From: Shewanella pneumatophori
GTDB lineage: Bacteria > Pseudomonadota > Gammaproteobacteria > Enterobacterales > Shewanellaceae
Assembly: GCF_023283895.1 (NCBI RefSeq)
Contig: NZ_JAKILB010000018.1
Location: forward strand, 20,980-84,979
DNA length: 64,000 nt
Reading direction: 5' to 3'
The notes under the pieces are model-generated. The model had not been told where the DNA came from, made no database searches, and saw only the letters and a program-made list of their open reading frames with translations. The translations under genes and the position numbers were made by a program. Within the stretch, counting starts at the first letter, position 1; every line of letters starts with the position of its first letter. Shown here in pieces: positions 8,804-17,675 of this stretch.

Positions 8804-9271
8804 ATGACTCCAGCAATAGACCTACTTGTAAAAAACAAGATTTCCCACCAAGTACATGAGTATCAACATGACCCATCTTGCCAAGCTTATGGTTTAGAGG
8901 CGGCGGAAAAAATAGGTGTTGCACCAGAGTTAGTATTTAAAACCTTAGTAGTGAAACTTGATGGTAAGCAACTCGCAGTCGCGATTATTCCTGTAGCAGA
9001 AAAGCTCAGTATGAAATTAATAGCAAAAGCAGCCAAAGCTAAAAAGGCCGTTATGGCAGAAGCAATTGAAGTTCAACGCAGCTCAGGTTATGTACTTGGT
9101 GGCGTTAGTCCCTTAGGGCAAAAGAGATTGCTAGCAACGGTTATCGATCAGTCTGCTAGCCAACTGGATAAGATGTTTATTAGCGGTGGACGCAGAGGGC
9201 TTGATCTCGAGCTTGCGCCGGAAGATCTTAAACAACAACTAAAAGCGCAGTTTGCCCCGCTTACAGCTTAA
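8804..9271 (+). CDS. ybaK: Cys-tRNA(Pro)/Cys-tRNA(Cys) deacylase YbaK
   Basis: Aminoacyl-tRNA editing protein of 155 residues, normal length. It hydrolyses Cys-tRNA(Pro), a product of mischarging by prolyl-tRNA synthetase, in the cytoplasm. The essential lysine K46 lies in VFKTLVV, and the family motifs SSGYVLGGVSPLGQK and ISGGRRGLDLELAPEDL are present. A TATAAT box lies 35 bp upstream (8764-8769), but no well-spaced -35 is obvious. The upstream gene runs divergently. A parS site follows 13 bp after the stop. Confidence 0.92.
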   Translation: MTPAIDLLVKNKISHQVHEYQHDPSCQAYGLEAAEKIGVAPELVFKTLVVKLDGKQLAVAIIPVAEKLSMKLIAKAAKAKKAVMAEAIEVQRSSGYVLGGVSPLGQKRLLATVIDQSASQLDKMFISGGRRGLDLELAPEDLKQQLKAQFAPLTA

Positions 9272-9284
9272 GTGACTTTGAATA

Positions 9285-9300
9285 TGTTCCACGTGGAACA
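9285..9300. other. parS site (exact 16-bp palindrome)
   Basis: TGTTCCACGTGGAACA, the perfect palindrome used as the ParB-binding centromere site in Pseudomonas and relatives; it is a variant of the general TGTTTCACGTGAAACA. It lies in the ybaK-tusA gap. parAB is encoded 27 kb away in the same window, and two more exact copies exist at 12516 and 13882. Confidence 0.9.
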
Positions 9301-9410
9301 TACTCAAAACTGAAATGATGCCAGCTCACAAATTAGTAGCTGCCGCTTGGATAAACCTAAGCGCTGGAGTAATATTAGCCACTTCTGTTTAATCGTTCGG
9401 CTGAGGAAAT

Positions 9411-9656
9411 ATGAACGACCTATTTAACGCTGCTCAACACCAACTCGATGCTTTAGGCTTAAGATGCCCAGAGCCTGTGATGATGGTACGCAAATCAGTA
9501 AGACGCATGAACGACGGCGAAACTTTACTTATCATTGCTGACGATCCTGCAACTACACGTGACATTCCAAGCTTTTGTGAGTTTATGGATCACACTTTAG
9601 TAGCCAGCCAAACAGAATCTACACCTTATCAATACTTGATAAAGAAAGGTCTATAG
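9411..9656 (+). CDS. tusA: Sulfur carrier protein TusA
   Basis: Small protein of 81 residues with the TusA/SirA motif LGLRCPEPVMMVRK; C19 is the persulfide-carrying cysteine. TusA receives sulfur from the cysteine desulfurase IscS and relays it to TusBCD-TusE for 2-thiouridine synthesis at the tRNA wobble base, and it also affects molybdenum cofactor sulfur supply. It has a GAGGAAA ribosome-binding site. The MOSC-domain gene follows after 38 bp and is probably co-transcribed. Confidence 0.93.
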   Translation: MNDLFNAAQHQLDALGLRCPEPVMMVRKSVRRMNDGETLLIIADDPATTRDIPSFCEFMDHTLVASQTESTPYQYLIKKGL

Positions 9657-9694
9657 TCACCACTATCTCACCTTAATAGATAAAAGGAATTATC

Positions 9695-10132
9695 ATGGCT
9701 TCATTAATTGGCATTGCATTTAAAACTGAAAAACGCGGTAGCATGCAAACTGTCGAGCAAGCTCAAGTGACGCAAGCCAGAGGTGTTGAAAACGACATCT
9801 TTGGTCGTCCGGGTAAGCGTCAGGTTACAGTAATGTCGACTCAGCAATGGCAAATAGCTTGTAACCAAGTGGGTAAAACCTTGCCTTGGTTTACCCGTAG
9901 AGCCAATCTACTCATTGACGGCTTCAGTTTTAGCGCTAGTGATGTTGGTAAACAACTAACAATTGGTGGGCTGTTACTTGAGATAACCGGTGAAACTGAC
10001 CCATGTAAAAAAATGGAACAAGCTTATCCCGGTTTAGAGGCCGCTCTATTACCTGATTGGCGCGGTGGTGTAACTTGCCGAGTACTGAACGACGCTAATA
10101 TTCAAATTAACGACCCAGTCTATTTAGCTTAA
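9695..10132 (+). CDS. MOSC-domain protein
   Basis: Protein of 145 residues, essentially one MOSC domain. MOSC domains (molybdenum cofactor sulfurase C-terminal) carry sulfur on a conserved cysteine, here C104 in TDPCKKMEQ. Family motifs RGVENDIFGRPGKRQVTV and the final DWRGGVTCRVL segment are present. It resembles the stand-alone YiiM type but is shorter. The AAAGGA ribosome-binding site is good. Coupling to tusA suggests a role in sulfur transfer; the substrate is unknown. Confidence 0.85.
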   Translation: MASLIGIAFKTEKRGSMQTVEQAQVTQARGVENDIFGRPGKRQVTVMSTQQWQIACNQVGKTLPWFTRRANLLIDGFSFSASDVGKQLTIGGLLLEITGETDPCKKMEQAYPGLEAALLPDWRGGVTCRVLNDANIQINDPVYLA

Positions 10133-10581
10133 GTTTACTAACTTCCCAATCAAACAAACAAACAAACAAACCAATCAAACAGGCTGGTATCGTATCGATA
10201 CAGCCTAATGCTGATATCAAAACTTCAACTTAGCTATAAAAACGATAGCCATATCCAATTAGCTTTCATCACTCTCCATTAGCAAATTAACAAGCTCACA
10301 GTTATTACAAAATAAAGCAGCCAGCAATATCCTCTTGTGGCAAGACTAAACACAACAAGATTGGAAATCTAGCAACCTTCATCCAGCAGTAACGCCATTA
10401 TTTTCGCCCTCCACTAACTATATAGAGCTTAACTAATTGAAACAGAATTTTTGTTTTACTGTTAAGTAATTTGTGCGATAACTGTTGCACAAATTAATCT
10501 CCATTTAAGCACTAACACTAACAATCAATAAATTGATTTGAAAATCACGCCTTTAAAACGATAACAATAATTAGGATTATC
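10133..10581. other. Intergenic region before the amidohydrolase gene, with inverted repeat
   Basis: 449 bp without a convincing gene. At 10151-10170 there are five CAAA units. At 10468-10495 lies a perfect inverted repeat with arms AATTTGTGC and GCACAAATT separated by 10 bp, about 85 bp upstream of the amidohydrolase start, in a good place for an operator. It is not a CRP site (the spacing is 10 rather than 6). The regulator is unknown. Confidence 0.5.
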
Positions 10582-13500
10582 ATGTTAAAGAACAAGCTTA
10601 CTCCCCTATATGCCGCTATTGCATTGAGCTTTAGTGTTCCAACCATAGCTGAAGAAAATAAACAATCTTGGCAAGTTAATGCCCCAACAAACGCTCCATT
10701 AGAACAAGTAAAAATCGAAGTTGATGAAGGTACTTGGATGAACGTCAGTGTTAGCCCGAATGGCAAACATGTGGTGTTTGATCTGCTTGGTGATATCTAT
10801 CAAATGCCAATTGATGGCGGTGAAGCTAAGCCGTTAGCTAAAGGTATTGCATGGCAGATGCAACCTGTCTATAGCCCAGATGGAAAGTACATCGCCTTCA
10901 CCTCCGATGAAGATGGCGGTGACAATATTTGGATTATGCAAGCTGACGGCAGCAACCCTCGTCCAGTCACCGAAGAAACATTTCGTTTATTGAACAGTCC
11001 AGCCTGGAGCCCAGATGGACAATATCTGGTAGCACGTAAACACTTTACAGGTAGTCGTAGCCTAGGTGCAGGTGAAGTATGGATGTATCACGTTGCCGGT
11101 GGTGACGGTGTAAAACTTACCGAGCGCCCAAACGAGCAAAAAGATTTAGGTGAACCCGCTTACTCGCCAGATGGCCGTTATATCTACTTTAGCCAAGATG
11201 CGACACCGGGTAAGACGTTCCACTATTCAAAAGATTCGGTAAAAGGTATCTATAAGATCAAGCGTTACGATACCCAAACAGGTGATATAGAAGTATTGAT
11301 CCAAGGTACGGGCGGTGCAATTCGACCAACCCCAAGTCCAGACGGAAACAAGCTTGCCTACATTAAGCGTGATGGCTTTCAATCTTCACTATATCTACTC
11401 GATTTAAAGTCTGGTGAAACAGAAAAGCTATACGATGAACTAGACCGAGACATGCAAGAAACCTGGGCAATTCATGGCGTTTATCCAACCATGAGTTGGA
11501 CCGCCGATAACGATGAAATCGTATTCTGGGCTAACGGCAAAATCAATAAGCTAGATGTTGAATCTAAGTCAGTAGAACAAATTCCATTTACTGTTAAAAC
11601 CGAACGAACTGTTCAGCCTGCGGTTCGCTTCACTCAAGATCTCGATAAAGACGTATTTGACGTGAAGATGCTCCGTATGGCGCAAGTATCTCCTGACGGT
11701 AAAAAAGTTGCTTTTGAAGCCTTAGGTAAAATCTGGATTAAGAGCTTGCCCGATGGCAAAATGTCGCGTCTTACCAAACTAGATAGCGACTTACGTGAGC
11801 TGTTTCCACAATGGTCACGCGATGGCAAACGCGTTGTATTCACCACTTGGGATGACCAAGAACAAGGTACCGTGAGTTTAGCGACCGTACGCAATAAGCG
11901 TGTAAAAGTAATAACAGATGAGCCAGGTAAATACGTAGAACCTACCTTCTCACCGGACGGTGAAACTATTGTTTATCGTAAAGCTAAAGGTGGCTATATC
12001 ACTCCCCGCACTTGGTCACAAGAAACTGGTCTTTACCAAGTCGATGTTGATGGCGACAAAAATACCAAGATAACCTCGGCAGGATATCAACCTCAATTTG
12101 GAGCCGATAACGACCGCATCTACTTTATGGAAAGTGGCGAAACACCGCAGCTTGCATCGATTGGCCTCAATGGTTTTGAAAAGCGAGTGCATTACACTAG
12201 CAAGCATGCCACTGAATTTAGAGTCTCGCCAGACGGTAAGCAACTTGCCTTTGCTGAACGATTTAAAGTATTTGTCACACCATTTGCTAAGCATGGCGAG
12301 ACCATTCAAATAGGCCCTAAAGCCAGCAACCTGCCCGTTGAGCAACTAAGTGTACGTGCCGGTGAAAGCATTAGCTGGAATACCGATAGCGACCAACTTT
12401 ATTGGACCCTTGGTCCTGAGCTTTATCAAGTAAATGTAGATACCCAGTATCAAACCGCAGCCGATGATAAATCTAAGCCAACAATTACCGATCTAGGTTT
12501 CAGCCAAAAAGCGGATGTTCCACGTGGAACAATTGCTTTTGTCGGCGGTAATATCATCACCATGGAAAACGACCAAGTCATCGAAAATGGCACTGTGATA
12601 GTCAAAGATAACCATATCGTCAGTGTCGGTTCATCATCTGTAATTGATATTCCAAGTGATGCTAAGGTCATCGACATTAAGGGCAAAACGTTAATGCCAG
12701 GCTTGTTTGATGCTCACGCTCATGGCGCTCAAGGTGAAAGCGAGATCATTCCACAACAAAACTGGGAGATGTATTCGAACCTATCTTTAGGTGTTACCGC
12801 GATTCACGATCCATCAAATGACACTACAGAGATTTTCGCAGCTGCCGAGCAACAGAAAGCCGGTAATATTGTAGGGCCACGTATCTTCTCAACCGGTACG
12901 ATTTTATATGGCGCAAATGCTCCAGGTTATACCTCGCATATCGACTCGCTGGATGATGCAAAATTCCATTTGGAACGTCTAAAGAAAGTCGGTGCATTTA
13001 GTGTTAAGAGTTATAACCAACCACGTCGTAATCAACGCCAACAAGTCATTGCCGCAGCACGCGAACTTGAAATGATGGTAGTGCCTGAAGGCGGTAGCTT
13101 ACTACAGCATAACCTCAGCATGATTGCCGATGGCCATACTGGTATCGAACACTCACTACCCGCTGCCAATATCTATGACGATATAAAGCAGTTTTGGGGC
13201 CAAACTGAAGTTGGTTATACCCCAACTTTAGTTGTTGCCTACGGTGGAATATGGGGTGAAAACTACTGGTACGATAAAACAGATGTTTGGGCTCATCCAC
13301 GTCTATCTATGTATGTTCCGTCTGACATCTTAAATGCTCGCTCAATGCGTCGCCCTACCGCACCAGATGAACATTACAATCACTTCAACGTAGCTCGCGT
13401 AGCTAATGAACTAAATGAAGTTGGTGTAAAGGCTAACATAGGTGCCCATGGTCAACGTGAAGGTTTGGCTGCCCACTGGGAAATCTGGATGTTCGCGCAA

Positions 13501-13773
13501 GGCGGTATGAGTAATATGGAAGCGCTAAAAACGGCAACCATTAATCCAGCCAAACATTTTGCTATGGATCATCAAATTGGCTCAATCAAGCAAGGTAAGC
13601 TAGCCGACCTAATCGTTATCGATGGTAATCCACTGGAAGATATTCGTGTAACCGATCGCGTAACCTATACCATGGTTAACGGTAAACTGTTTAATGCTGA
13701 GACGATGGATCAGCTAAATGGTGGTAAAAATAATAAAGGTAAGCAGAGAGAAACCTTCTTTTTTGAAAAATAG
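10582..13773 (+). CDS. Exported TolB-like propeller / amidohydrolase protein
   Basis: Large protein of 1063 residues with a signal peptide (about 1-23, cut near TIA-EEN). Residues 45-620 hold a series of TolB/WD40-like beta-propeller repeats with the recurring SPDGK motif (e.g. YSPDGKYIAFTSDEDGG). The C-terminal part (from about 660) is an amidohydrolase domain with the metal-binding HxH at H712/H714 in DAHAHG, a candidate bridging lysine in VKSYNQP, later histidines in EHSLP and IGAHGQREG, and the closing GKLADLIVIDGNPL motif. Such proteins are common in Shewanella and other marine gammaproteobacteria and are presumed periplasmic hydrolases. The substrate is not predictable. The gene also contains an exact parS (12516-12531). 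Confidence 0.88.
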   Translation: MLKNKLTPLYAAIALSFSVPTIAEENKQSWQVNAPTNAPLEQVKIEVDEGTWMNVSVSPNGKHVVFDLLGDIYQMPIDGGEAKPLAKGIAWQMQPVYSPDGKYIAFTSDEDGGDNIWIMQADGSNPRPVTEETFRLLNSPAWSPDGQYLVARKHFTGSRSLGAGEVWMYHVAGGDGVKLTERPNEQKDLGEPAYSPDGRYIYFSQDATPGKTFHYSKDSVKGIYKIKRYDTQTGDIEVLIQGTGGAIRPTPSPDGNKLAYIKRDGFQSSLYLLDLKSGETEKLYDELDRDMQETWAIHGVYPTMSWTADNDEIVFWANGKINKLDVESKSVEQIPFTVKTERTVQPAVRFTQDLDKDVFDVKMLRMAQVSPDGKKVAFEALGKIWIKSLPDGKMSRLTKLDSDLRELFPQWSRDGKRVVFTTWDDQEQGTVSLATVRNKRVKVITDEPGKYVEPTFSPDGETIVYRKAKGGYITPRTWSQETGLYQVDVDGDKNTKITSAGYQPQFGADNDRIYFMESGETPQLASIGLNGFEKRVHYTSKHATEFRVSPDGKQLAFAERFKVFVTPFAKHGETIQIGPKASNLPVEQLSVRAGESISWNTDSDQLYWTLGPELYQVNVDTQYQTAADDKSKPTITDLGFSQKADVPRGTIAFVGGNIITMENDQVIENGTVIVKDNHIVSVGSSSVIDIPSDAKVIDIKGKTLMPGLFDAHAHGAQGESEIIPQQNWEMYSNLSLGVTAIHDPSNDTTEIFAAAEQQKAGNIVGPRIFSTGTILYGANAPGYTSHIDSLDDAKFHLERLKKVGAFSVKSYNQPRRNQRQQVIAAARELEMMVVPEGGSLLQHNLSMIADGHTGIEHSLPAANIYDDIKQFWGQTEVGYTPTLVVAYGGIWGENYWYDKTDVWAHPRLSMYVPSDILNARSMRRPTAPDEHYNHFNVARVANELNEVGVKANIGAHGQREGLAAHWEIWMFAQGGMSNMEALKTATINPAKHFAMDHQIGSIKQGKLADLIVIDGNPLEDIRVTDRVTYTMVNGKLFNAETMDQLNGGKNNKGKQRETFFFEK
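12516..12531. other. parS site inside the amidohydrolase gene
   Basis: Exact TGTTCCACGTGGAACA within codons for Asp-Val-Pro-Arg-Gly-Thr, at the junction between the propeller and the amidohydrolase domain (near residue 647). It is identical to the intergenic copies at 9285 and 13882. Confidence 0.88.
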
Positions 13774-13872
13774 ATTAGGTTTTTAAATTTAAAATCTGGC
13801 TAACTCAGCTAAGATTTTCTAATTTGAGAAAAATTATTTTTTGATTCAAAAGTGAGCCTTTAGCTAAAAATA

Positions 13873-13906
13873 AAAAAAGGATGTTCCACGTGGAACATCC
13901 TTTTTT
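13873..13906. terminator. Bidirectional terminator with parS core
   Basis: Perfect 34-bp palindrome in the gap between the convergent amidohydrolase and tag genes. The centre (13882-13897) is an exact parS, TGTTCCACGTGGAACA. It is extended on each side by GGA/TCC and six A or T, giving a stem with A- and U-tracts on both strands, the form of a Rho-independent terminator. Two functions appear to share one sequence: ParB loading on DNA and termination in RNA. Confidence 0.85.
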
Positions 13907-13941
13907 AATGAGTCACAACCAAGCGGTGTAGTACTTTAGTG

Positions 13942-14505
13942 CTAGTTGTGACAAAAACAATCCGTGGTGTGGTCATTGACCATTCCCACCGCTTGCATAA
14001 ATGCATAACAAATTGTCGGCCCGACAAAATTGAAACCCATCTTTTTCAGCGCTTTCGACATAGCCTCAGATTCTGGCGTTTGTGCAGGCACTTGTTGCAT
14101 CGACTCAAAATGGTTCACCTTAGGGCTGCCGCCAACAAAGCTCCACAAGAATGCTGAGAAATCATTGCCCTGCTCAATATAAGCTAAATAGGCTTTAGCA
14201 TTTTTGATAATAGAATTAACCTTAAGTCGATTGCGCACAATTCCGGGGTTGAGCATCAGATCTTCGACTTTGGCATCATCGAAGGTCGCAATAATCTCTG
14301 GCTCAAAATTAGCAAATGCAGCCTCATAGTTTTGCTGTTTTTTAAGGATAGTAATCCAAGACAATCCTGCTTGTTGGCCATCTAAACACAGCTTTTCAAA
14401 CAACTCTCGGCTGTCATAAACAGGCCGCCCCCACACTTTGTCATGGTACTCTTGATAGATAGGATCTTGCCCCACCCAAGCACAACGTGTCACTTCCATC
14501 GCCAC
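13942..14505 (-). CDS. tag: DNA-3-methyladenine glycosylase I
   Basis: Base-excision repair glycosylase of 187 residues that removes 3-methyladenine from alkylated DNA. It shows the family's zinc-site residues: Cys8 in TRCAW, His21 in EYHDKVWG, and His and Cys in the final NDHTTDCFCH. The DGQQAGLSWITILKK and NPGIVRNRLKVN segments are typical. It converges with the amidohydrolase gene and is divergent from glyQ. Confidence 0.93.
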   Translation of the reverse strand: MAMEVTRCAWVGQDPIYQEYHDKVWGRPVYDSRELFEKLCLDGQQAGLSWITILKKQQNYEAAFANFEPEIIATFDDAKVEDLMLNPGIVRNRLKVNSIIKNAKAYLAYIEQGNDFSAFLWSFVGGSPKVNHFESMQQVPAQTPESEAMSKALKKMGFNFVGPTICYAFMQAVGMVNDHTTDCFCHN

Positions 14506-14542
14506 TTTCCTAAATTTTTAACCAACCAGATAAAAAATAACC

Positions 14543-14571
14543 TACATAAGCGTTATTCTACAAGGTATAAT
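14543..14571 (+). promoter_or_regulatory. Candidate glyQS promoter
   Basis: A perfect -10 box TATAAT lies at 14566-14571. The best-spaced -35 (TACATA, 14543-14548, 17-bp spacer) is weak. It sits 46 bp upstream of the chosen glyQ start, in the divergent tag-glyQ gap. Confidence 0.55.
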
Positions 14572-14616
14572 CGAAACCATTTTCTATTAAGGCTTCCAGG
14601 CAGTAGACAAGCGGAT

Positions 14617-15522
14617 ATGACGACGAAACACGACGTAAAAACATTCCAGGGCTTCATTATGACCCTGCAGGAATACTGGGCGCAGCAAGGTTGCGCAATC
14701 GTTCAACCATTGGACATGGAAGTAGGTGCAGGTACATTCCACCCTATGACATTCTTACGTTCATTAGGCCCAGAGCCAATGAGCAGTGCCTATGTTCAAC
14801 CATGTCGTCGCCCAACTGACGGCCGTTATGGTGAAAACCCTAACCGCCTGCAGCACTACTACCAATATCAAGTAGTACTAAAGCCATCACCAAGTAACAT
14901 TCAAGAACTTTACTTAGGTTCACTAGAAGCGCTTGGCGTTGATATGAATGTTCATGATGTTCGCTTCGTAGAAGACAACTGGGAATCACCAACTCTTGGT
15001 GCTTGGGGTCTAGGCTGGGAAGTTTGGCTAAACGGTATGGAAGTATCTCAGTTTACTTACTTCCAGCAAGTGGGTGGTCTTGAGTGTAAGCCTGTTACAG
15101 GCGAAATCACTTACGGTCTAGAACGTCTTGCGATGTACATCCAAGAAGTAGACAGCGTTTACGATCTTGTATGGACTGACGGCCCAATGGGCAAAGTTAT
15201 GTATGGTGATATCTTCCATCAAAACGAAGTTGAGCAATCAACTTATAACTTTGAACACGCCAATGTTGAAGTGCTATTCAAGATGTTTGATGACTGCGAA
15301 CAAGCTTGCGAGCGTTTATTAACGCTAGAAAAGCCACTTCCACTACCAGCTTACGAGCAAGTAATGAAAGCCTCTCACGCATTTAACTTGTTAGATGCTC
15401 GCCATGCTATCTCTGTTACTGAGCGCCAGCGTTATATCTTACGCGTTCGTACCATGGCTAAAGGCGTTGCTGAATCTTACTATCAAGCCCGAGAAGCACT
15501 TGGCTTCCCAATGTGTAAGTAG
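14617..15522 (+). CDS. glyQ: Glycyl-tRNA synthetase alpha subunit
   Basis: Alpha chain of the bacterial alpha2-beta2 glycyl-tRNA synthetase; it carries the class II catalytic core that activates glycine and charges tRNA(Gly). The ATG at 14617 gives 301 residues (family about 300) starting MTTKHDVKTFQGFIMTLQEYW. The open frame extends 58 codons further upstream, but that part overlaps the promoter and the tag gene and is not family-like. Motifs GRYGENPNRLQHYYQYQVVLKP and LGAWGLGWEVWLNGME are typical. glyS follows after 11 bp. Confidence 0.95.
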   Translation: MTTKHDVKTFQGFIMTLQEYWAQQGCAIVQPLDMEVGAGTFHPMTFLRSLGPEPMSSAYVQPCRRPTDGRYGENPNRLQHYYQYQVVLKPSPSNIQELYLGSLEALGVDMNVHDVRFVEDNWESPTLGAWGLGWEVWLNGMEVSQFTYFQQVGGLECKPVTGEITYGLERLAMYIQEVDSVYDLVWTDGPMGKVMYGDIFHQNEVEQSTYNFEHANVEVLFKMFDDCEQACERLLTLEKPLPLPAYEQVMKASHAFNLLDARHAISVTERQRYILRVRTMAKGVAESYYQAREALGFPMCK

Positions 15523-15533
15523 AGGAATAAAAG

Positions 15534-17603
15534 ATGAATTTTGAAAACTTACTCATTGAAGTAGGCACAGAAGAGTTACCACCAAAGTCACTACGTAAAC
15601 TAGCTGAATCATTTTTGGCTAACTTTACTGAAGAGCTAACTAAAGCAGAACTAAGTTTTGAGTCTGCTGTATGGCATGCAGCACCTCGTCGCTTGGCAAT
15701 TTGCATCAACCAACTTGCACTTGCACAAGCAGACAAAGTCGTTGAAAAGCGCGGCCCTGCAGTTGCACAAGCCTTTGATGCTGACGGTAACCCAACTAAA
15801 GCAGCGATGGGCTGGGCTCGTGGTAACGGTATTACCGTTGAGCAAGCAGAGCGTTTAAAAACTGATAAAGGCGAATGGTTACTACACCAAGCACGCGTTG
15901 TTGGTGTTGAAACTAAGAGCCTTATCGCAGATATGGCGCAGCGCTCATTAGACAAATTACCTATTCCAAAGCCAATGCGTTGGGGTAGCAATACCACACA
16001 ATTTATCCGTCCAGTTCACACTGTCACTATGCTACTTGGTAGTGAAGTCGTTGATGGTGAACTACTCGGTATTAAGTCTGATCGCGTTATTCGTGGCCAC
16101 CGCTTTATGGGTGAATCTAGCTTTGAGCTAGACCATGCTGACAACTACTTAGTTGCGCTTAAAGAGAAAGGCAAAGTACTTGCTGATTACGAAGCACGTA
16201 AAGCAATTATCAAAACTGACTCTGAAGCAGCTGCAGCTAAAATTGGCGGCGTAGCTGATCTTGAAGACGACTTATTAGAAGAAGTCACCTCTCTTGTTGA
16301 GTGGCCAGTAGTGCTTACTGCAAGCTTTGAAGAAAAGTTCTTAGACGTACCAGCAGAAGCTTTGGTTTACACCATGAAAGGTGACCAAAAGTACTTCCCA
16401 GTATTTGATAATGCGGGTCAGTTGCTACCAAACTTTATCTTTGTAACTAACATCGAATCTAAAGATCCACAGCAAATTATTTCTGGTAACGAGAAAGTGG
16501 TTCGCCCACGTCTTGCAGATGCTGAGTTCTTCTTTGAAACAGATAAAAAAGACACACTTGAAGCCCGCCTTGCGAGCCTAGAGACTGTTGTATTCCAAAA
16601 GCAGCTTGGCACTATTAAGCAACGTGTTGAGCGTATTTCTGCTATGGCAGGTTACATCGCTACTAGCATTGATGCTAACAGCGAAGAAGCTGCGCGTGCA
16701 GGTCTATTATCTAAGTCAGATTTGATGACTAACATGGTAATGGAATTTACCGATCTTCAAGGCACCATGGGTATGCATTACGCCCGCCTAAACGGTGAAA
16801 CTGAAGCGGTAGCTGTTGCACTATCAGAGCAATATAAGCCTAAGTTCTCTGGCGATACAGTACCAACGGCACCTATCTCTATCTGTGTGGCATTAGCAGA
16901 GAAGCTAGACACGCTAGTGGGTATTTTTGGTATTGGCCAAGCACCTAAAGGCGCTGCGGATCCATTCGCACTACGTCGTGCTGCAATTGGTGTGCTACGT
17001 ATCTGTTTAGAGAACAACTTACCACTAGATCTTGTAGACCTAATTGCTAAGGCACAAGCGCTACACGGTGAAAACCTAACTAACGCAGACGTTGCTGAGC
17101 AAGTACTAGAGTTCTTTATGGCTCGTTTCCGTGCTTGGTACCAAGATCAAGGTGTAAGTGTAGACGTGATCCTAGCTGTATTAGCTCGCCGCCCTACTAC
17201 ACCTGCAGATTTTGAAAGCCGTATTAAAGCTGTCGCTCACTTCAGAACACTTGAACAAGCGTCAGCTCTAGCTGCTGCTAACAAGCGTGTATCTAACATT
17301 TTAGCCAAAGTTGAAGGCGAGCTACCTGCTGCAATCGACGACAAGCTACTTGTTGAAGATGCTGAAAAAGCACTGGCTGCTAAACTTGCTGAACTGCAAC
17401 CGCAACTAGCACCGCTATTTGCTGCTGCAAACTATCAAGAAGCATTAGCGCTATTAGCCAACCTACGTGAAAGTGTTGATACTTTCTTCGAAGATGTAAT
17501 GGTTATGGCTGATGACGAAGCACTTAAGAACAACCGTCTAGCGCTACTTTCTAGCCTGCGCGAGCAATTCTTACATGCTGCTGATATCTCGTTACTGCAA
17601 TAA
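15534..17603 (+). CDS. glyS: Glycyl-tRNA synthetase beta subunit
   Basis: Beta subunit of 689 residues, normal length, beginning MNFENLLIEVGTEELPPKSL. It contributes tRNA recognition and an HD-like central domain, and has a C-terminal anticodon-binding DALR-like region (YQEALALLANLRESVDTFFEDVMVM). It partners GlyQ and is translated from the same operon, with an AGAGGAA ribosome-binding site. A strong terminator follows. Confidence 0.95.
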   Translation: MNFENLLIEVGTEELPPKSLRKLAESFLANFTEELTKAELSFESAVWHAAPRRLAICINQLALAQADKVVEKRGPAVAQAFDADGNPTKAAMGWARGNGITVEQAERLKTDKGEWLLHQARVVGVETKSLIADMAQRSLDKLPIPKPMRWGSNTTQFIRPVHTVTMLLGSEVVDGELLGIKSDRVIRGHRFMGESSFELDHADNYLVALKEKGKVLADYEARKAIIKTDSEAAAAKIGGVADLEDDLLEEVTSLVEWPVVLTASFEEKFLDVPAEALVYTMKGDQKYFPVFDNAGQLLPNFIFVTNIESKDPQQIISGNEKVVRPRLADAEFFFETDKKDTLEARLASLETVVFQKQLGTIKQRVERISAMAGYIATSIDANSEEAARAGLLSKSDLMTNMVMEFTDLQGTMGMHYARLNGETEAVAVALSEQYKPKFSGDTVPTAPISICVALAEKLDTLVGIFGIGQAPKGAADPFALRRAAIGVLRICLENNLPLDLVDLIAKAQALHGENLTNADVAEQVLEFFMARFRAWYQDQGVSVDVILAVLARRPTTPADFESRIKAVAHFRTLEQASALAAANKRVSNILAKVEGELPAAIDDKLLVEDAEKALAAKLAELQPQLAPLFAAANYQEALALLANLRESVDTFFEDVMVMADDEALKNNRLALLSSLREQFLHAADISLLQ

Positions 17604-17618
17604 GTAATAAGCAGATAT

Positions 17619-17648
17619 AAAAAACGCGCCTTTGGGCGCGTTTTTTTT
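17619..17648 (+). terminator. Terminator after glyS
   Basis: Stem AAAACGCGCC / GGGCGCGTTTT with a three-base loop (TTT) and a run of eight or more T. It begins 16 bp after the glyS stop and also faces the end of the convergent HDOD gene. Confidence 0.9.
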
Positions 17649-17675
17649 GTTTTGAAACTCGGTCATTTAAAGTAA

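Noticed and set aside
10151..10170. CAAA x5 repeat as a phase-variation tract
   Set aside because: It lies about 400 bp before the next gene, not in a coding frame or promoter spacer, and is short.
12016..12345. 109-residue minus-strand frame within the amidohydrolase gene
   Set aside because: It is opposite a strongly supported gene and has no recognisable domain.
14443..14616. 58-residue N-terminal extension of GlyQ
   Set aside because: It overlaps tag and the promoter, and known GlyQ proteins start at the ATG at 14617.
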